DNA of 64,000 bases from Geodermatophilus obscurus (GCF_900143215.1 NZ_FRDM01000007.1:124001-188000), one strand, 5' to 3'; shown: positions 10,776 through 19,493, numbered from the stretch's first letter. Notes: generated by a model from the sequence alone, not told the origin. Translations and numbers: made by a program.

Positions 10776-12095
10776 TCACCCGATGAGACCGGCCGCCCGG
10801 GCCGACGACAGCGACGGCGACACCCGGTGGGTCGGCCCGACGACGGGCTCCAGCGGGTCGAGGGTCTTCAGGCCCTCCCCGGTGTTCAGGATGACCGTCT
10901 CCTGCGCCGGGTCCAGCCGGCCGTTCTCGACCAACTGGCGCAGCACGGCGGTGGTGACGCCGCCGGCGGTCTCGGCGAAGACGCCGGTGGTGCGGGCCAG
11001 GTCGCGGATGCCCTGCACGATCTGGGCGTCGTCCACCCGCCCGACGGCACCGCCGGTGCGCCGGATCGCGTCGAGGGCGTACGGCCCGTCGGCGGGGTTG
11101 CCGATGTTCAGCGACTTGGCGATGCCGGTCGGCTTCACCGGCTTGACGACGTCCCAGCCGTTGTCGAAGGCGGTGGCGATCGGGTCGCAGCCGGCCGACT
11201 GGGCGCCGAAGATGCGCCACTCGGTGGCCTCGACGATGCCGGCGGCGGCCAGCTCGCGGAACGCCTTGTCCACCTTGGTGAGCAGCGAGCCCGAGGCCAT
11301 CGGGATGACGACCTGGGCCGGGATCCGCCAGCCGAGCTGCTCGGCGATCTCGTAGCCCATCGTCTTGGAGCCCTCGGCGTAGTAGGGCCGGACGTTCTGG
11401 TTGACGAAGGCGGTGTCCTCGAACTCGTCGGTCTCGGCGAGCTCGCTGGTCAGCCGGTTGACGTCGTCGTAGGAGCCGTCGACGGCGACCAGCGTCTGCC
11501 CGTAGACGGCCGACTGCACGACCTTGCCGGGCTCGAGGTCCGAGGGGATGAAGACGAAGGAGGGCAGGCCGACGCGGGCGGCGTGCGCGGCCACCGAGTT
11601 GGCCAGGTTGCCGGTCGAGGCGGCCGCGATCTTGCTGTAGCCCAGCCGCCTGGCGGCGGTGGCCGCGAGGCTGACCACGCGGTCCTTGAACGAGTGCGTG
11701 GGGTTGGCCGAGTCGTCCTTGACCCACAGCCCGCCGGTCAGGCCCAGCTCGGCGGCCAGCCGGTCGGCGCGCACCAGCGGCGTCATGCCCGGGTCGAGGG
11801 TGACGCGGTCGGCCGGGTCCTGACCCACGGGGAGCAGGGCGGCGTAGCGCCAGATGTTCTGGGGGCCGGACTCGATCTGCTCTCGGGTGACCGCCCGCAT
11901 CAGCTCCGGGTCGTAGTCGACCTCCAGCGGGCCGAAGCACTCGGCGCAGGCGTGCTCGGCGATGAGCCCGAAGGTGGCACCGCAGTTGCGACAGACCAGA
12001 CCGCGGGCCGGGGACGGCGGAACGGGGCCGCCCGCGGCGGAGTCGGCCTGCAGGGCTGGGCTGGTCCTGGTGGAGCTGGGAGCGGTCAGGGTCAT
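10776..12095 (-). CDS. thrC: Threonine synthase
   Basis: A 439-residue PLP enzyme converting O-phosphohomoserine to threonine and phosphate, the last step of threonine synthesis. A zinc-ribbon-like N-terminus has Cys35, Cys38, Cys50 and Cys53. The PLP lysine is Lys137 in SFKDR, and a phosphate loop STGNLANS follows about residue 160. The length and the Cys-rich start fit the longer thrC type that acts without ThrB fusion. A SAM riboswitch directly upstream (12140-12238) means expression probably tracks S-adenosylmethionine. It has no operon partners here. Confidence 0.95.
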   Translation of the reverse strand: MTLTAPSSTRTSPALQADSAAGGPVPPSPARGLVCRNCGATFGLIAEHACAECFGPLEVDYDPELMRAVTREQIESGPQNIWRYAALLPVGQDPADRVTLDPGMTPLVRADRLAAELGLTGGLWVKDDSANPTHSFKDRVVSLAATAARRLGYSKIAAASTGNLANSVAAHAARVGLPSFVFIPSDLEPGKVVQSAVYGQTLVAVDGSYDDVNRLTSELAETDEFEDTAFVNQNVRPYYAEGSKTMGYEIAEQLGWRIPAQVVIPMASGSLLTKVDKAFRELAAAGIVEATEWRIFGAQSAGCDPIATAFDNGWDVVKPVKPTGIAKSLNIGNPADGPYALDAIRRTGGAVGRVDDAQIVQGIRDLARTTGVFAETAGGVTTAVLRQLVENGRLDPAQETVILNTGEGLKTLDPLEPVVGPTHRVSPSLSSARAAGLIG

Positions 12096-12139
12096 GCGAC
12101 GACTACCTCCTCATCTTCCCCGCGTCGGGCCGTCGAGCC

Positions 12140-12238
12140 GCGCGGGACGGAATTGGCACCTTCCGCTGCGCTGACGCGCGGTGCGGCGGTTGCCGGGGCT
12201 TCGTCGGGCCGTGTCCCTCTGCCCCTCTGGATGAGTGG
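12140..12238 (-). ncRNA. SAM-I (S-box) riboswitch controlling thrC
   Basis: On the minus strand the conserved S-box core appears in order: CTCATCCAGAG, GAGGGAC, GGCCC, GAAGCC, GGCAACC, then a variable arm and AAGGTGCCAATTCC. This reproduces the four-way-junction consensus of RF00162 almost base for base. It ends about 45 bases before the thrC ATG. There is no clear U-rich terminator, so control may act by sequestering the ribosome site (GAGGAGG lies just before the start). Confidence 0.93.
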
Positions 12239-12297
12239 AACGCCGAGGACTCTACCCACGTCGCGGTCGTCGCAGCGGGTCGGGCCAGGATGGGCCG

Positions 12298-13119
12298 GTG
12301 AGCACGCGCGTCGTCTACACCGACCTCGACGGCACGATGGTCGGCCCCCGCGGCTCCTTCTGGCACACCGAGAGGCGTGAGCTGACCGCCGAGCCGGCGG
12401 CCACCCTGGTGGAGCTGCACCGCGCCGGCGTGGCACTCGTGCTGGTCAGCGGCCGCACCTTCGAGCAGGTGGTGGAGGCGGCGCGGATCTTCGCCGCCGA
12501 CGGCGCCATCGCGGAGGTGGGCGCCATGATCAGCTGGGACGCCGCCCGGCAGACCCACCAGCTGACCGGCGAGCTGCCCGAGGAGTACGCGGGCCGCGCG
12601 CCGATGGCGGTGATGGCCGAGCTCGGAGTGGTCGACGCCCTGTTCGCCCAGTACCCCGGGCAGGTCGAGTGGCACGCGCCGTGGCACGCAACCCACCAGG
12701 CGGACGCCCTGCTGCGCGGCCGCCTCGACCCGCTGTCGGTGGACGCCTGGCTCGCCGAGCGCGGGCTGGGCTGGCTCACCCTCAAGGACAACGGGGCGCT
12801 GCCGCGCACGGCCCGCACCACGCTGGCACCCGCCGAGGCGCCGGCGCGGGTGTACCACCTGATGCCGCGCGGGATCACGAAGGGCGCGGCGATCGCCTGG
12901 GACCTCGAGCGGCGCGGCCTGACCCCGGCCGACGCGGTGGCCATCGGCGACAGCGTCAGCGACCTGGAGATGGCGCCGGCGGTCGATCGGCTGTGGATCA
13001 CCGCGAACGGGGCGACGACCGACGGGATGGCCGACCTGCTGGCCGCCGTCCCCAACGTGACGGTGACCGACGCCGCCATGGGCGAGGGCTGGGCCCAGGC
13101 CGTCCGTGCCTCGCTGTGA
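12298..13119 (+). CDS. HAD-superfamily phosphatase (mannosyl-3-phosphoglycerate/sucrose phosphatase-like)
   Basis: A 273-residue HAD hydrolase with DLDGT at 9-13, a serine motif II (VLVSGRT, about 48-53), Lys195, and motif IV GDSVSDLE at 217-224. This is the C2-cap subclass that includes Cof-type, sucrose-phosphate and mannosylglycerate phosphatases. It probably dephosphorylates a small sugar phosphate in the cytosol; no partner synthase is nearby. GTG 12298 puts the nucleophile Asp at the expected position. It is divergent from thrC and shares its terminator palindrome with the convergent ABC permease. Confidence 0.85.
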   Translation: MSTRVVYTDLDGTMVGPRGSFWHTERRELTAEPAATLVELHRAGVALVLVSGRTFEQVVEAARIFAADGAIAEVGAMISWDAARQTHQLTGELPEEYAGRAPMAVMAELGVVDALFAQYPGQVEWHAPWHATHQADALLRGRLDPLSVDAWLAERGLGWLTLKDNGALPRTARTTLAPAEAPARVYHLMPRGITKGAAIAWDLERRGLTPADAVAIGDSVSDLEMAPAVDRLWITANGATTDGMADLLAAVPNVTVTDAAMGEGWAQAVRASL

Positions 13120-13159
13120 GCTGTCCGGCCATCCCCGTGGGGATGGCCGGACAGCTCAC
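13116..13159. terminator. Perfect bidirectional terminator covering both stop codons
   Basis: Twenty-base arms, perfectly complementary, flank a CGTG loop. The palindrome contains the TGA of the HAD gene on its left and the TGA of the ABC permease on its right, so both convergent genes end inside the stem. Confidence 0.85.
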
Positions 13160-14088
13160 GAGGTGACGTCCCGGCGGGAGAAGTGCCGGAACCCCAGCGC
13201 GGTGAACACCGCCGCGTAGACCAGGGACTGGACGACGCCGCGGAACAGGTCGCCGGAGTCGACGGGGGTCTGCAGCAGGTCGGTCCAGGCGAACTCCTCC
13301 GCGGTCGGGAAGTAGTCGCGGATGGAGCCCAGCTGCTCGACCTGGTCGAGGATCGCGAACACGAACATCGTGAACACCGCGCCGCCGACCGCGGCCAGCG
13401 GCGCGTCGGTCACGGTGGACAGCCAGAACGCCAGCGTGCCGACGACGAGCAGGTGGACGGCGAGGTAGCCGACCATCCCGGCCAGCCGCAGCAGCCCCTC
13501 CCCCTGGCCCAGCGTGACGCCGACCGGCGTCTGGACGGCATCGAAGCCGAACGCGATGCCGCCGGCGACCAGTGCGGTCACGACGATGGTGACCAGGGCG
13601 CCGACCGAGAGCACGAAGGCGGCCAGCCACTTCTGCCGCAGCAGCCGCATCCGCGGGACCGGCGTGGCCAGCGTGTAGCGCAGCGACCCCCACTGGGCCT
13701 CGCTGGCCACCGTGTCACCGAAGAACAGCGCGTAGACGACGACCAGGAAGAAGCTCGTCGTCGCGAAGAGCACGAACAGGGTGAAGTTCAGCCCGCTCGA
13801 GGTGGCGACGTCGACCAGGTTGATGCGGGCGTTCTCCTCCGCCTCCTCGGTGCCGCCCAGCTGGAGGGCAGCGATGAGGATCAGCGGCAGCGCCACCATG
13901 AGCACCAGGACCCCGAGGGTGCGCCGGCGCCTGAACTGGCGGCGCAGCTCGACCGACAGCCGCAGGGTGCGCTCGGGCCGGTAGCCGGCGACCGCCCCGG
14001 TCGGCTGCACGTGCTCGGGGTCCACGGCTGGACCCCGGCCTCGGTCGGCGGCGCTCCCGCGGCCGTCGTTCTCGCGGACGGTGCTCAC
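13156..14088 (-). CDS. ABC transporter permease (ABC-2 type)
   Basis: A 310-residue membrane protein with a charged, disordered N-terminal 45 residues and about six hydrophobic helices (for example TLGVLVLMVALPLILIAAL and LVTIVVTALVAGGIAFG). The segment SEAQWGSLRYTLATPV is the coupling-region signature of ABC-2 permeases. GTG 14088 overlaps the upstream stop (GTGA), so it is co-translated with the hydrolase-ABC ATPase fusion and surely forms a complex with it. It is probably an exporter, but the substrate is unknown. Confidence 0.88.
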   Translation of the reverse strand: MSTVRENDGRGSAADRGRGPAVDPEHVQPTGAVAGYRPERTLRLSVELRRQFRRRRTLGVLVLMVALPLILIAALQLGGTEEAEENARINLVDVATSSGLNFTLFVLFATTSFFLVVVYALFFGDTVASEAQWGSLRYTLATPVPRMRLLRQKWLAAFVLSVGALVTIVVTALVAGGIAFGFDAVQTPVGVTLGQGEGLLRLAGMVGYLAVHLLVVGTLAFWLSTVTDAPLAAVGGAVFTMFVFAILDQVEQLGSIRDYFPTAEEFAWTDLLQTPVDSGDLFRGVVQSLVYAAVFTALGFRHFSRRDVTS

Positions 14089-17069
14089 GAGTCCTCCCCC
14101 ACCAGTGCCAGGAACGCGTCCTCCAGCCGGCGGCGCGGCGTGAACGCGTCGACCGCGACACCGGCCGCGACCAGCGCCTGCAGCGCCGGCGCCCGGCCGG
14201 TGCCGTCGAGGTCGGCGACCAGCCCCTCGTCGGTGCGCTCGACCGTCACGCCGGGCAGCCCGGCCAGGACGGCGGCCGCCCGGTCGGCGTCGGCGTCGTC
14301 GGCCAGCCCGACCTGCACCGAGCCGCCGGTGCCGACGAGCTCCTCCACCGTGCCCTGGGCGATCTTCTGCCCCTTGGCCATGACGACGACGTGGCTGCAG
14401 GTCTGCTCGATCTCGCTGAGCAGGTGACTGGAGACGATCACCGTGCGGCCGGTCGCGGCGTAGGAGCGCAGCACCTCGCGCATGGCGTGGATCTGGGGCG
14501 GGTCCAGCCCGTTGGTCGGCTCGTCGAGCACCAGCAGGTCCGGCAGGCCGAGCATCGCCTGGGCGATCGCGACCCGCTGGCGCATGCCCTGGCTGTAGCG
14601 GCGCACCGGCCGGTCGATCGCGGCACCGAGGCCGGCGACCTCGATCGCCTCCTCCATGTGCGCGTCCTCGGCGGGCCTGCCGGTGGCGGCCCAGTACAGC
14701 CGCAGGTTGTCCCGGCCGGACAGGTGCGGCATCAGCCCGGTGCCCTCGACGAACGAGCCGAGCCGGGACAGCACCGGCGTGCCCGGGCGGATCTCGTGGC
14801 CGAAGACGGTGATCCGCCCCTCGGTCGGCCGGATCAGCCCCATGAGCATCCGCAGGGACGTCGTCTTGCCCGCGCCGTTGGGCCCGAGCAGGCCGAGCAC
14901 CTGGCCGCGGCGCACCTCGAAGGAGAGGTCGCGGACGGCGACGAAACCGTCCTTGTAGGCCTTGGTGACGCCGGTGAAGCGCAGCGGCACGTCCTCGCCG
15001 TCGGGCTCGACGACCGAGACCCGCTTCCGTTGCCGGCGGCCCCAGAGGACGGCGGCCAGCCAGCCGAGCAGGCCCAGCGCGACCACGACGCCGAGCAGCA
15101 CCCACCAGCGGGAGGTGCCGCTCGGGTCCTCGGTACGGCCGTCGACCTGCGGGACGGCGAGCGCGGCGGCGTCCCCGCCGGCGGCCAGGGCGACCGAGTA
15201 GACGGCGGCCTCGGCCGGCAGCGCGAAGGCCTGGTCGGTCGTGGAGACCACCACGCGCATCGTGTGGCCGGCCTCGAAGCGGTGCACGATCCCCGGCAGC
15301 GTGACGCTGACCTGCGTGGGTGCCGTGGGGTCGGCGGACAGGCCGGTGAGCGACAGCGGGGCCACCAGGCCCGCCGGGAGCGTCGCCGTCCCGTCGGGGG
15401 CGACGTCGTAGAGCTTGGCGAACAGGGTCGCCGAGCCGCCGGACGAGGCGACGGCGAGGTCGATCGTCGAGGCGCCGACGACCTCCACCGCCTCGTCGAG
15501 CGGCTCGCTCTCGAAGGCGGCGAACTGCCCGGGGATCTCGAACGACTGCCCCGCCAGCGCCGAGGCCACCGAGCCCAGCCCCGGGACGACGGTGATCGCG
15601 GCCGGCGTCCCCCCGGCGGGCGTGACGACCGGCTGCAGCGGCCCGTTGACGGCGATGGCCGAGCGCTGCGCGGGCTCGGTGCCGGCCAGGCCGGGGTACG
15701 CCGGTGCGGTCACGGTGCGGTTGCCCCCCTGGACGGTGCCGACCGTCGCGGTCACACCGGTCGGGGCGGGGAACTGGAAACCGGTGCCGGGATCCTCACC
15801 CTGGCCCCGCAGGTGCCAGTCGAACCAGCCGGCCACCTGCTCGCGCAGCTCCTCGGTGGTGCGCTCGGAGGCCTGGGTGTCGTGGCCGCCCTGGTACCAG
15901 ACGACCTTCACCGGGGTGCCGTCGGCGGCGATGCCGCGGGCGTTGGCGTCGGCCTGGCCGAGACCGAACAGCGAGTCCTGGGTGCCCTGCACCAGCAGGG
16001 TGGGCGCCTCGATCCGGTCCAGGACCGGAGCCGGGCTGCTGCGGTCCAGCACGGCGGCGATCTCGGGGGTCAGCGTGCCGGTGGACGCCGCGGACTGGTA
16101 GGCCGCGCACACCTCGGCGGTGAAGCGGCCGCAGGTGAGCAGCTGCTCGACGGCCTGCGGGTCCACCGCCGCCGGGTCGATCGCCCCGAGGTCGGCGGGC
16201 AGGCCGGCGGGCGGTCCGCCGGCCGCGGCGGCGCCGTCGCCGTCCCCGTCGCCGTCCCCGCCGCCGAGCGCACCCAGCAGCCCGCCGCTGGGAGCCGACC
16301 CGACGCCGAAGAACAGCCCCGACCACAGCCGCTTGTAGACCCCGCCGTCCCGCGCCTGCGCCGTGGCCGCGACGGTGCCGACGGCGGGCTCGCCCAGCTG
16401 CGAGGGGAACAGGGCGGCGGTCAGCGAGTTCCAGGTGATCTGCGGGGCGATCGCGTCGACCCGGGCGTCGTAGCCGGCGCCGAGCAGGGCCAGCGCCCCG
16501 CCGTAGGAGGCCCCGGCGACGCCGACCCGCGGGTCGCCCTCAGCGTCGAGCAGCACGTCGTCCCGCGCGGCCAGCCGGTCCAGCAGCGCGGAGAGGTCGG
16601 CGACCTCGAAGCGCGGGTCGTTGAGCCCGATCCGGCCGGTGCTCTCCCCGAAGCCGCGCGCGGAGTAGGTGAGGACGACGTAGCCGCGCCCGGCGAGGTC
16701 GCGGGCGTCAGCGGCGGTGGAGTCCTTGCTGCCGCCGAAGCCGTGGGCGAGCACGACCGCCGGCGCGGGTTCGGCGGCGCTCGCCGAGGCGGGCAGGAAC
16801 AGGGTGGTGTCCAGCTCGGCCGCGTCGGCGCCCTGGCCCACGGGGACCCGCGCCTCCTCGGTGGCGACGTCCTCGGCCGCCGCGGCCGGGGCCGGGGGCA
16901 GCAGCCCGGCCACGGCCAGGGTGAGCAGCAGGAGCAGGGCGGCGGACGTCGCGCGGGCGCCGGGGCGCGGGCGGGGACGCACGGGCCCGCGAAGGGGACG
17001 CACGGAGCCGCCAACGGACGGCCGCGCCCAGGGGTTCCGCAGGCGTCCGGGCGCGGTCAGGGCCGCCAC
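14085..17069 (-). CDS. Fusion: secreted CocE/S15-type alpha/beta hydrolase + TM helix + ABC transporter ATPase
   Basis: One unbroken 994-residue frame. Residues 41-65 form a signal/anchor helix. Residues about 70-640 form an alpha/beta hydrolase with a jelly-roll C-terminal part, like CocE/X-Pro dipeptidyl peptidases: oxyanion HGFGGS at 109-114, nucleophile Ser188 (GASYGG), Asp365 (QGTQD) and His396 (GGHDTQ). A second helix spans 654-677, ending in basic WGRRQRKR. Residues 692-994 are a complete ABC ATPase: Walker A GPNGAGKTT 729-737, signature YSQGMR 825-830, Walker B LLVLDEP 845-851 and His882. The hydrolase thus faces outside and the ATPase inside. It is coupled by GTGA to the permease gene. 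No frameshift or linker disorder suggests an artefact. Confidence 0.9.
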   Translation of the reverse strand: MAALTAPGRLRNPWARPSVGGSVRPLRGPVRPRPRPGARATSAALLLLLTLAVAGLLPPAPAAAAEDVATEEARVPVGQGADAAELDTTLFLPASASAAEPAPAVVLAHGFGGSKDSTAADARDLAGRGYVVLTYSARGFGESTGRIGLNDPRFEVADLSALLDRLAARDDVLLDAEGDPRVGVAGASYGGALALLGAGYDARVDAIAPQITWNSLTAALFPSQLGEPAVGTVAATAQARDGGVYKRLWSGLFFGVGSAPSGGLLGALGGGDGDGDGDGAAAAGGPPAGLPADLGAIDPAAVDPQAVEQLLTCGRFTAEVCAAYQSAASTGTLTPEIAAVLDRSSPAPVLDRIEAPTLLVQGTQDSLFGLGQADANARGIAADGTPVKVVWYQGGHDTQASERTTEELREQVAGWFDWHLRGQGEDPGTGFQFPAPTGVTATVGTVQGGNRTVTAPAYPGLAGTEPAQRSAIAVNGPLQPVVTPAGGTPAAITVVPGLGSVASALAGQSFEIPGQFAAFESEPLDEAVEVVGASTIDLAVASSGGSATLFAKLYDVAPDGTATLPAGLVAPLSLTGLSADPTAPTQVSVTLPGIVHRFEAGHTMRVVVSTTDQAFALPAEAAVYSVALAAGGDAAALAVPQVDGRTEDPSGTSRWWVLLGVVVALGLLGWLAAVLWGRRQRKRVSVVEPDGEDVPLRFTGVTKAYKDGFVAVRDLSFEVRRGQVLGLLGPNGAGKTTSLRMLMGLIRPTEGRITVFGHEIRPGTPVLSRLGSFVEGTGLMPHLSGRDNLRLYWAATGRPAEDAHMEEAIEVAGLGAAIDRPVRRYSQGMRQRVAIAQAMLGLPDLLVLDEPTNGLDPPQIHAMREVLRSYAATGRTVIVSSHLLSEIEQTCSHVVVMAKGQKIAQGTVEELVGTGGSVQVGLADDADADRAAAVLAGLPGVTVERTDEGLVADLDGTGRAPALQALVAAGVAVDAFTPRRRLEDAFLALVGEDS

Positions 17070-18952
17070 TCGCCGGTGGTGACCACCACGAGACCCGGAT
17101 CCGCGACGTCGGGGACCTCGAAGAAGCGCACCGCCGGGCCGCTGATCTGCGGGAACTGCTGCATCAGCTGGACGGCGGCGTCGTACTGGGCCTGGTCGCC
17201 CTCGGTGAAGTAGACGGTGGTCGTCGCGACGTCGGCACCCTGGTACTCGCCGACGCCCGCGGACTGCCAGCCACCGGTGGTCAGCTCGGCGGTGATGTCC
17301 CCGGCGAGGCCGGACACGCCGGTCGCGTTGAGCACGGTCACCGGCACGCGCACCGGCGCGGCGGGGGCGGCGTCGACCGGCGGCAGCGGCTGGACGTCCA
17401 GCGGCGGCAGGGCCGAGCTGGGGACGGCCGGCGCCGGCGCCGTGGGAGTCGGCTCGGTCGCGGTGCTGCGGGCGGCCTCCTGGGCCTCCGGCGAGGTGAA
17501 GGAGTAGACGCCGAGCACGACGAGGGCGACCACGGCCACGGCCAGCAGGCCCACCGCGACGCGGCGCACCCCGGAGCTGCGCGCCTCCTCCTGCCGGTTC
17601 GCGCGGACGACGCGCAGCCGCTCGGCCTCGGCGGCCTGGCGCTCCGCGCGGAAGGCGGCGCGGCCGCCCACGACCCCGGTGGAGCTCCCGGTGTCCGGCC
17701 CCCGGCGGTCGGGATCGCGGTCCTCGTCGCCGCGGTCCTCGTCGCCGCGGTCCTCGTCGCCGCGGTCCTCGTCGCCGCGGTCCTCGTCGCCGCGGTCCTC
17801 GTCGCCGTACCGGTCGTCGTCGTCATAGCGATCGTCGTCGTCATAGCGATCGTCGTCGTAGTTGTCGCCGTCGTACCGGTCGTCGTCGACCTCGTCGTCG
17901 TCCCAGGCGGGGGTGCGGTCCGGGATGGCCTCGGTCGCCGGCGCGGCCGCGCGCGAGGACCCGGCGGGGCTGCGGTCGGGGATCGCCTCGGTGGCCGGCG
18001 GCGGAGCCGGGGGTTCGTCCCGGGTCCGGGAGGGGCTGGTCCAGTCGCGGTAGCCCGCGGCGGCGCCGGCGGCCGGTGCCGCCGCCGGCGGCGCGCTCGA
18101 CGACCAGGCCGGCTCGGACGAGTAGCCGGTCGGCGAGGCAGGCGGTGCGGCGTCGTCGGGCCACGACCGGACCCGGTCAGCGGCGCGACGGCGGGGCGTC
18201 CCGGCCGGCCGGCCGGCGGCAGGGGTCGGCTCGTCGACGGGGTCCGGGGTGGGGACCGCCTGGAACGGGGCGACGGTGGTGCGGGGACCGGCCTGCGGCG
18301 CGGGAGCCGGGGGTGCCGCGGCGGCGGAGGGTGGCACCGGCAGCCGCATGCGGGTCTCCGGCGCAGGCTCCGCGACACGGGGCCGGTCGGCGGGTGGAGC
18401 GGGTCGAGGCCGCTCGGCGGGTGGAGCGGGTTGGACCGCACCGGCGGCCGGCACCGGCACCGGCACCGGCACCGGCACCGGCCGGGCGGGGGCACTGACG
18501 CGACCGGGACCCGGCGAGGGAGCGCCGGGCCGACCGGCCCCCGCGGCGGGGGCCGCGGAGCGACCGGCGCCCGCGGCGAGGGCGCCGGCGCGGGTGGCGC
18601 CCGGCGCCGGACGGGGCGGCCCACCGGCCGGGATGCCCGGACGGGCGGTGGAGCCGGCGCCGCGCGGTGACGCGGGAACGGCGGGGCGGGCGGGTGCGGC
18701 GGCGCGGACCGGTACCGCAGGGGGCGCCGGCCGGCCCTGCGCAGCACGCCGGCGGCCCGGGTCCACACCCGCGTCGAGCAGGCCGTCACGCCGGCGGTCG
18801 GCGCGGCTGCGACTGGGCGCGGTCGGGTGGTCGCTCGTCGGGTTCTCGGCCGGGGGCGTGCTGTGCGGGCCGTCGGTGCGGCGCCGACCGTGCGGAACCG
18901 GGGCGCTCCCCCGGTCCGTTCCGTCACCGCCTGATGCGGCATGCCTGCCCAC
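17057..18952 (-). CDS. Membrane protein with LytR_C domain and long Pro/Ala and Asp-rich region
   Basis: A 631-residue protein. The first 400 residues are low-complexity Pro/Ala/Arg, then an acidic stretch with tandem YDDDDR and GDEDR repeats. A charged coil (FRAERQAAEAERLR), a single TM helix (VAVGLLAVAVVALVVLGVYSF), a Pro linker and a C-terminal LytR_C domain of about 90 residues (VPVTVLNATGVSGLAGDITAEL...) follow. LytR_C domains are extracytoplasmic and occur in cell-envelope proteins, where they may bind or regulate LCP glycopolymer ligases. GTG 18952 is 11 bases after the DUF3263 stop, suggesting an operon. Its 3' end overlaps the start of the hydrolase fusion by 13 bases. Confidence 0.8.
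   Translation of the reverse strand: MGRHAASGGDGTDRGSAPVPHGRRRTDGPHSTPPAENPTSDHPTAPSRSRADRRRDGLLDAGVDPGRRRAAQGRPAPPAVPVRAAAPARPAVPASPRGAGSTARPGIPAGGPPRPAPGATRAGALAAGAGRSAAPAAGAGRPGAPSPGPGRVSAPARPVPVPVPVPVPAAGAVQPAPPAERPRPAPPADRPRVAEPAPETRMRLPVPPSAAAAPPAPAPQAGPRTTVAPFQAVPTPDPVDEPTPAAGRPAGTPRRRAADRVRSWPDDAAPPASPTGYSSEPAWSSSAPPAAAPAAGAAAGYRDWTSPSRTRDEPPAPPPATEAIPDRSPAGSSRAAAPATEAIPDRTPAWDDDEVDDDRYDGDNYDDDRYDDDDRYDDDDRYGDEDRGDEDRGDEDRGDEDRGDEDRGDEDRDPDRRGPDTGSSTGVVGGRAAFRAERQAAEAERLRVVRANRQEEARSSGVRRVAVGLLAVAVVALVVLGVYSFTSPEAQEAARSTATEPTPTAPAPAVPSSALPPLDVQPLPPVDAAPAAPVRVPVTVLNATGVSGLAGDITAELTTGGWQSAGVGEYQGADVATTTVYFTEGDQAQYDAAVQLMQQFPQISGPAVRFFEVPDVADPGLVVVTTGEWRP
17721..17810 (-). repeat. Six 15-bp tandem repeats coding for GDEDR
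   Basis: The unit TCCTCGTCGCCGCGG is repeated in frame, with the last copy diverged. An adjacent 18-bp repeat codes for DDDDRY, and a separate ACCGGC hexamer array at about 18448-18481 codes for Pro-Val. Copy number could vary by slippage without breaking the frame. Confidence 0.9.
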
Positions 18953-18963
18953 GGTGAGCAAAT

Positions 18964-19332
18964 CTAGATGCCGCGGCCCCCGTTGCCCAGCAACTGAGAC
19001 GATCGCCGCTGTCCGCGCGCGGCGCGCAGCCGGCGCAGCCGCCGGACCAGCAGCGGGTCGGCCTCCAGCGCCGCCGGCCGGTCGACCAGGGCGTTCAGCA
19101 GTTGGTAGTAGCGCGTCGGCGCCAGGCCGAAGCGCTCGCGGATGGCCGTCTCCTTGGCACCGGGCCGGCGCCACCACTGCCGTTCGAAGGCGAGCACCTC
19201 GTGCTCGCGGCGGGTGAGGCCGGCGGACCGGGCGGCGGGGTCGGGGACGTATGCGGTGGACGGGTCGGCCGCCGGGGGAAGAGGCACCTCGCCCCCCGGC
19301 GGGGAGACCGCGGGAGCTGGTTCGGCAGACAC
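18964..19332 (-). CDS. DUF3263 domain protein
   Basis: A 122-residue protein. Its C-terminal 75 residues (TRREHEVLAFERQWWRRPGAKETAIRERFGL...RYYQLLNAL) match DUF3263, a small actinobacterial family with a helix-turn-helix-like core. The N-terminus is Pro-rich. GTG 19332 has an excellent AAGGAGG seven bases upstream. A DUF3263 gene followed by a LytR_C gene is a familiar actinobacterial pair (established knowledge), suggesting a joint envelope-related role; the molecular function is unknown. Confidence 0.88.
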   Translation of the reverse strand: MSAEPAPAVSPPGGEVPLPPAADPSTAYVPDPAARSAGLTRREHEVLAFERQWWRRPGAKETAIRERFGLAPTRYYQLLNALVDRPAALEADPLLVRRLRRLRAARGQRRSSQLLGNGGRGI

Positions 19333-19438
19333 GGGACTACCTCCTTGAGGACACCCCCGACGGTAGTCCCGCCCACCGACATCCCGGGCCGCCGGCGCCG
19401 CCTCGCAGAGAGCAGGACCCGTCCTCCTCGCCGTGGGA

Positions 19439-19493
19439 GGACCCCGTCCCTCCACATCCCTCGCAGGCTCGGGACGAGCCTCCGGACGGGGCC
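19439..19493. repeat. Gene-end palindromic repeat
   Basis: GGACCCCGTCC (19439-19449) pairs with GGACGGGGCC (19484-19493), enclosing CCCTCGCAGGCTCGGGACGAG. The same elements occur at other gene ends in the window. Confidence 0.55.

Noticed and set aside
17721..17810. Regular 15-bp repeats considered as a CRISPR-like array
   Set aside because: No spacers; units are contiguous, in frame and code for GDEDR inside a gene.
18952..18990. A leaderless promoter (TAGATT) before the LytR_C gene
   Set aside because: The hexamer overlaps the TAG stop of the upstream DUF3263 gene, only 11 bases away, so an operon explains it more simply.
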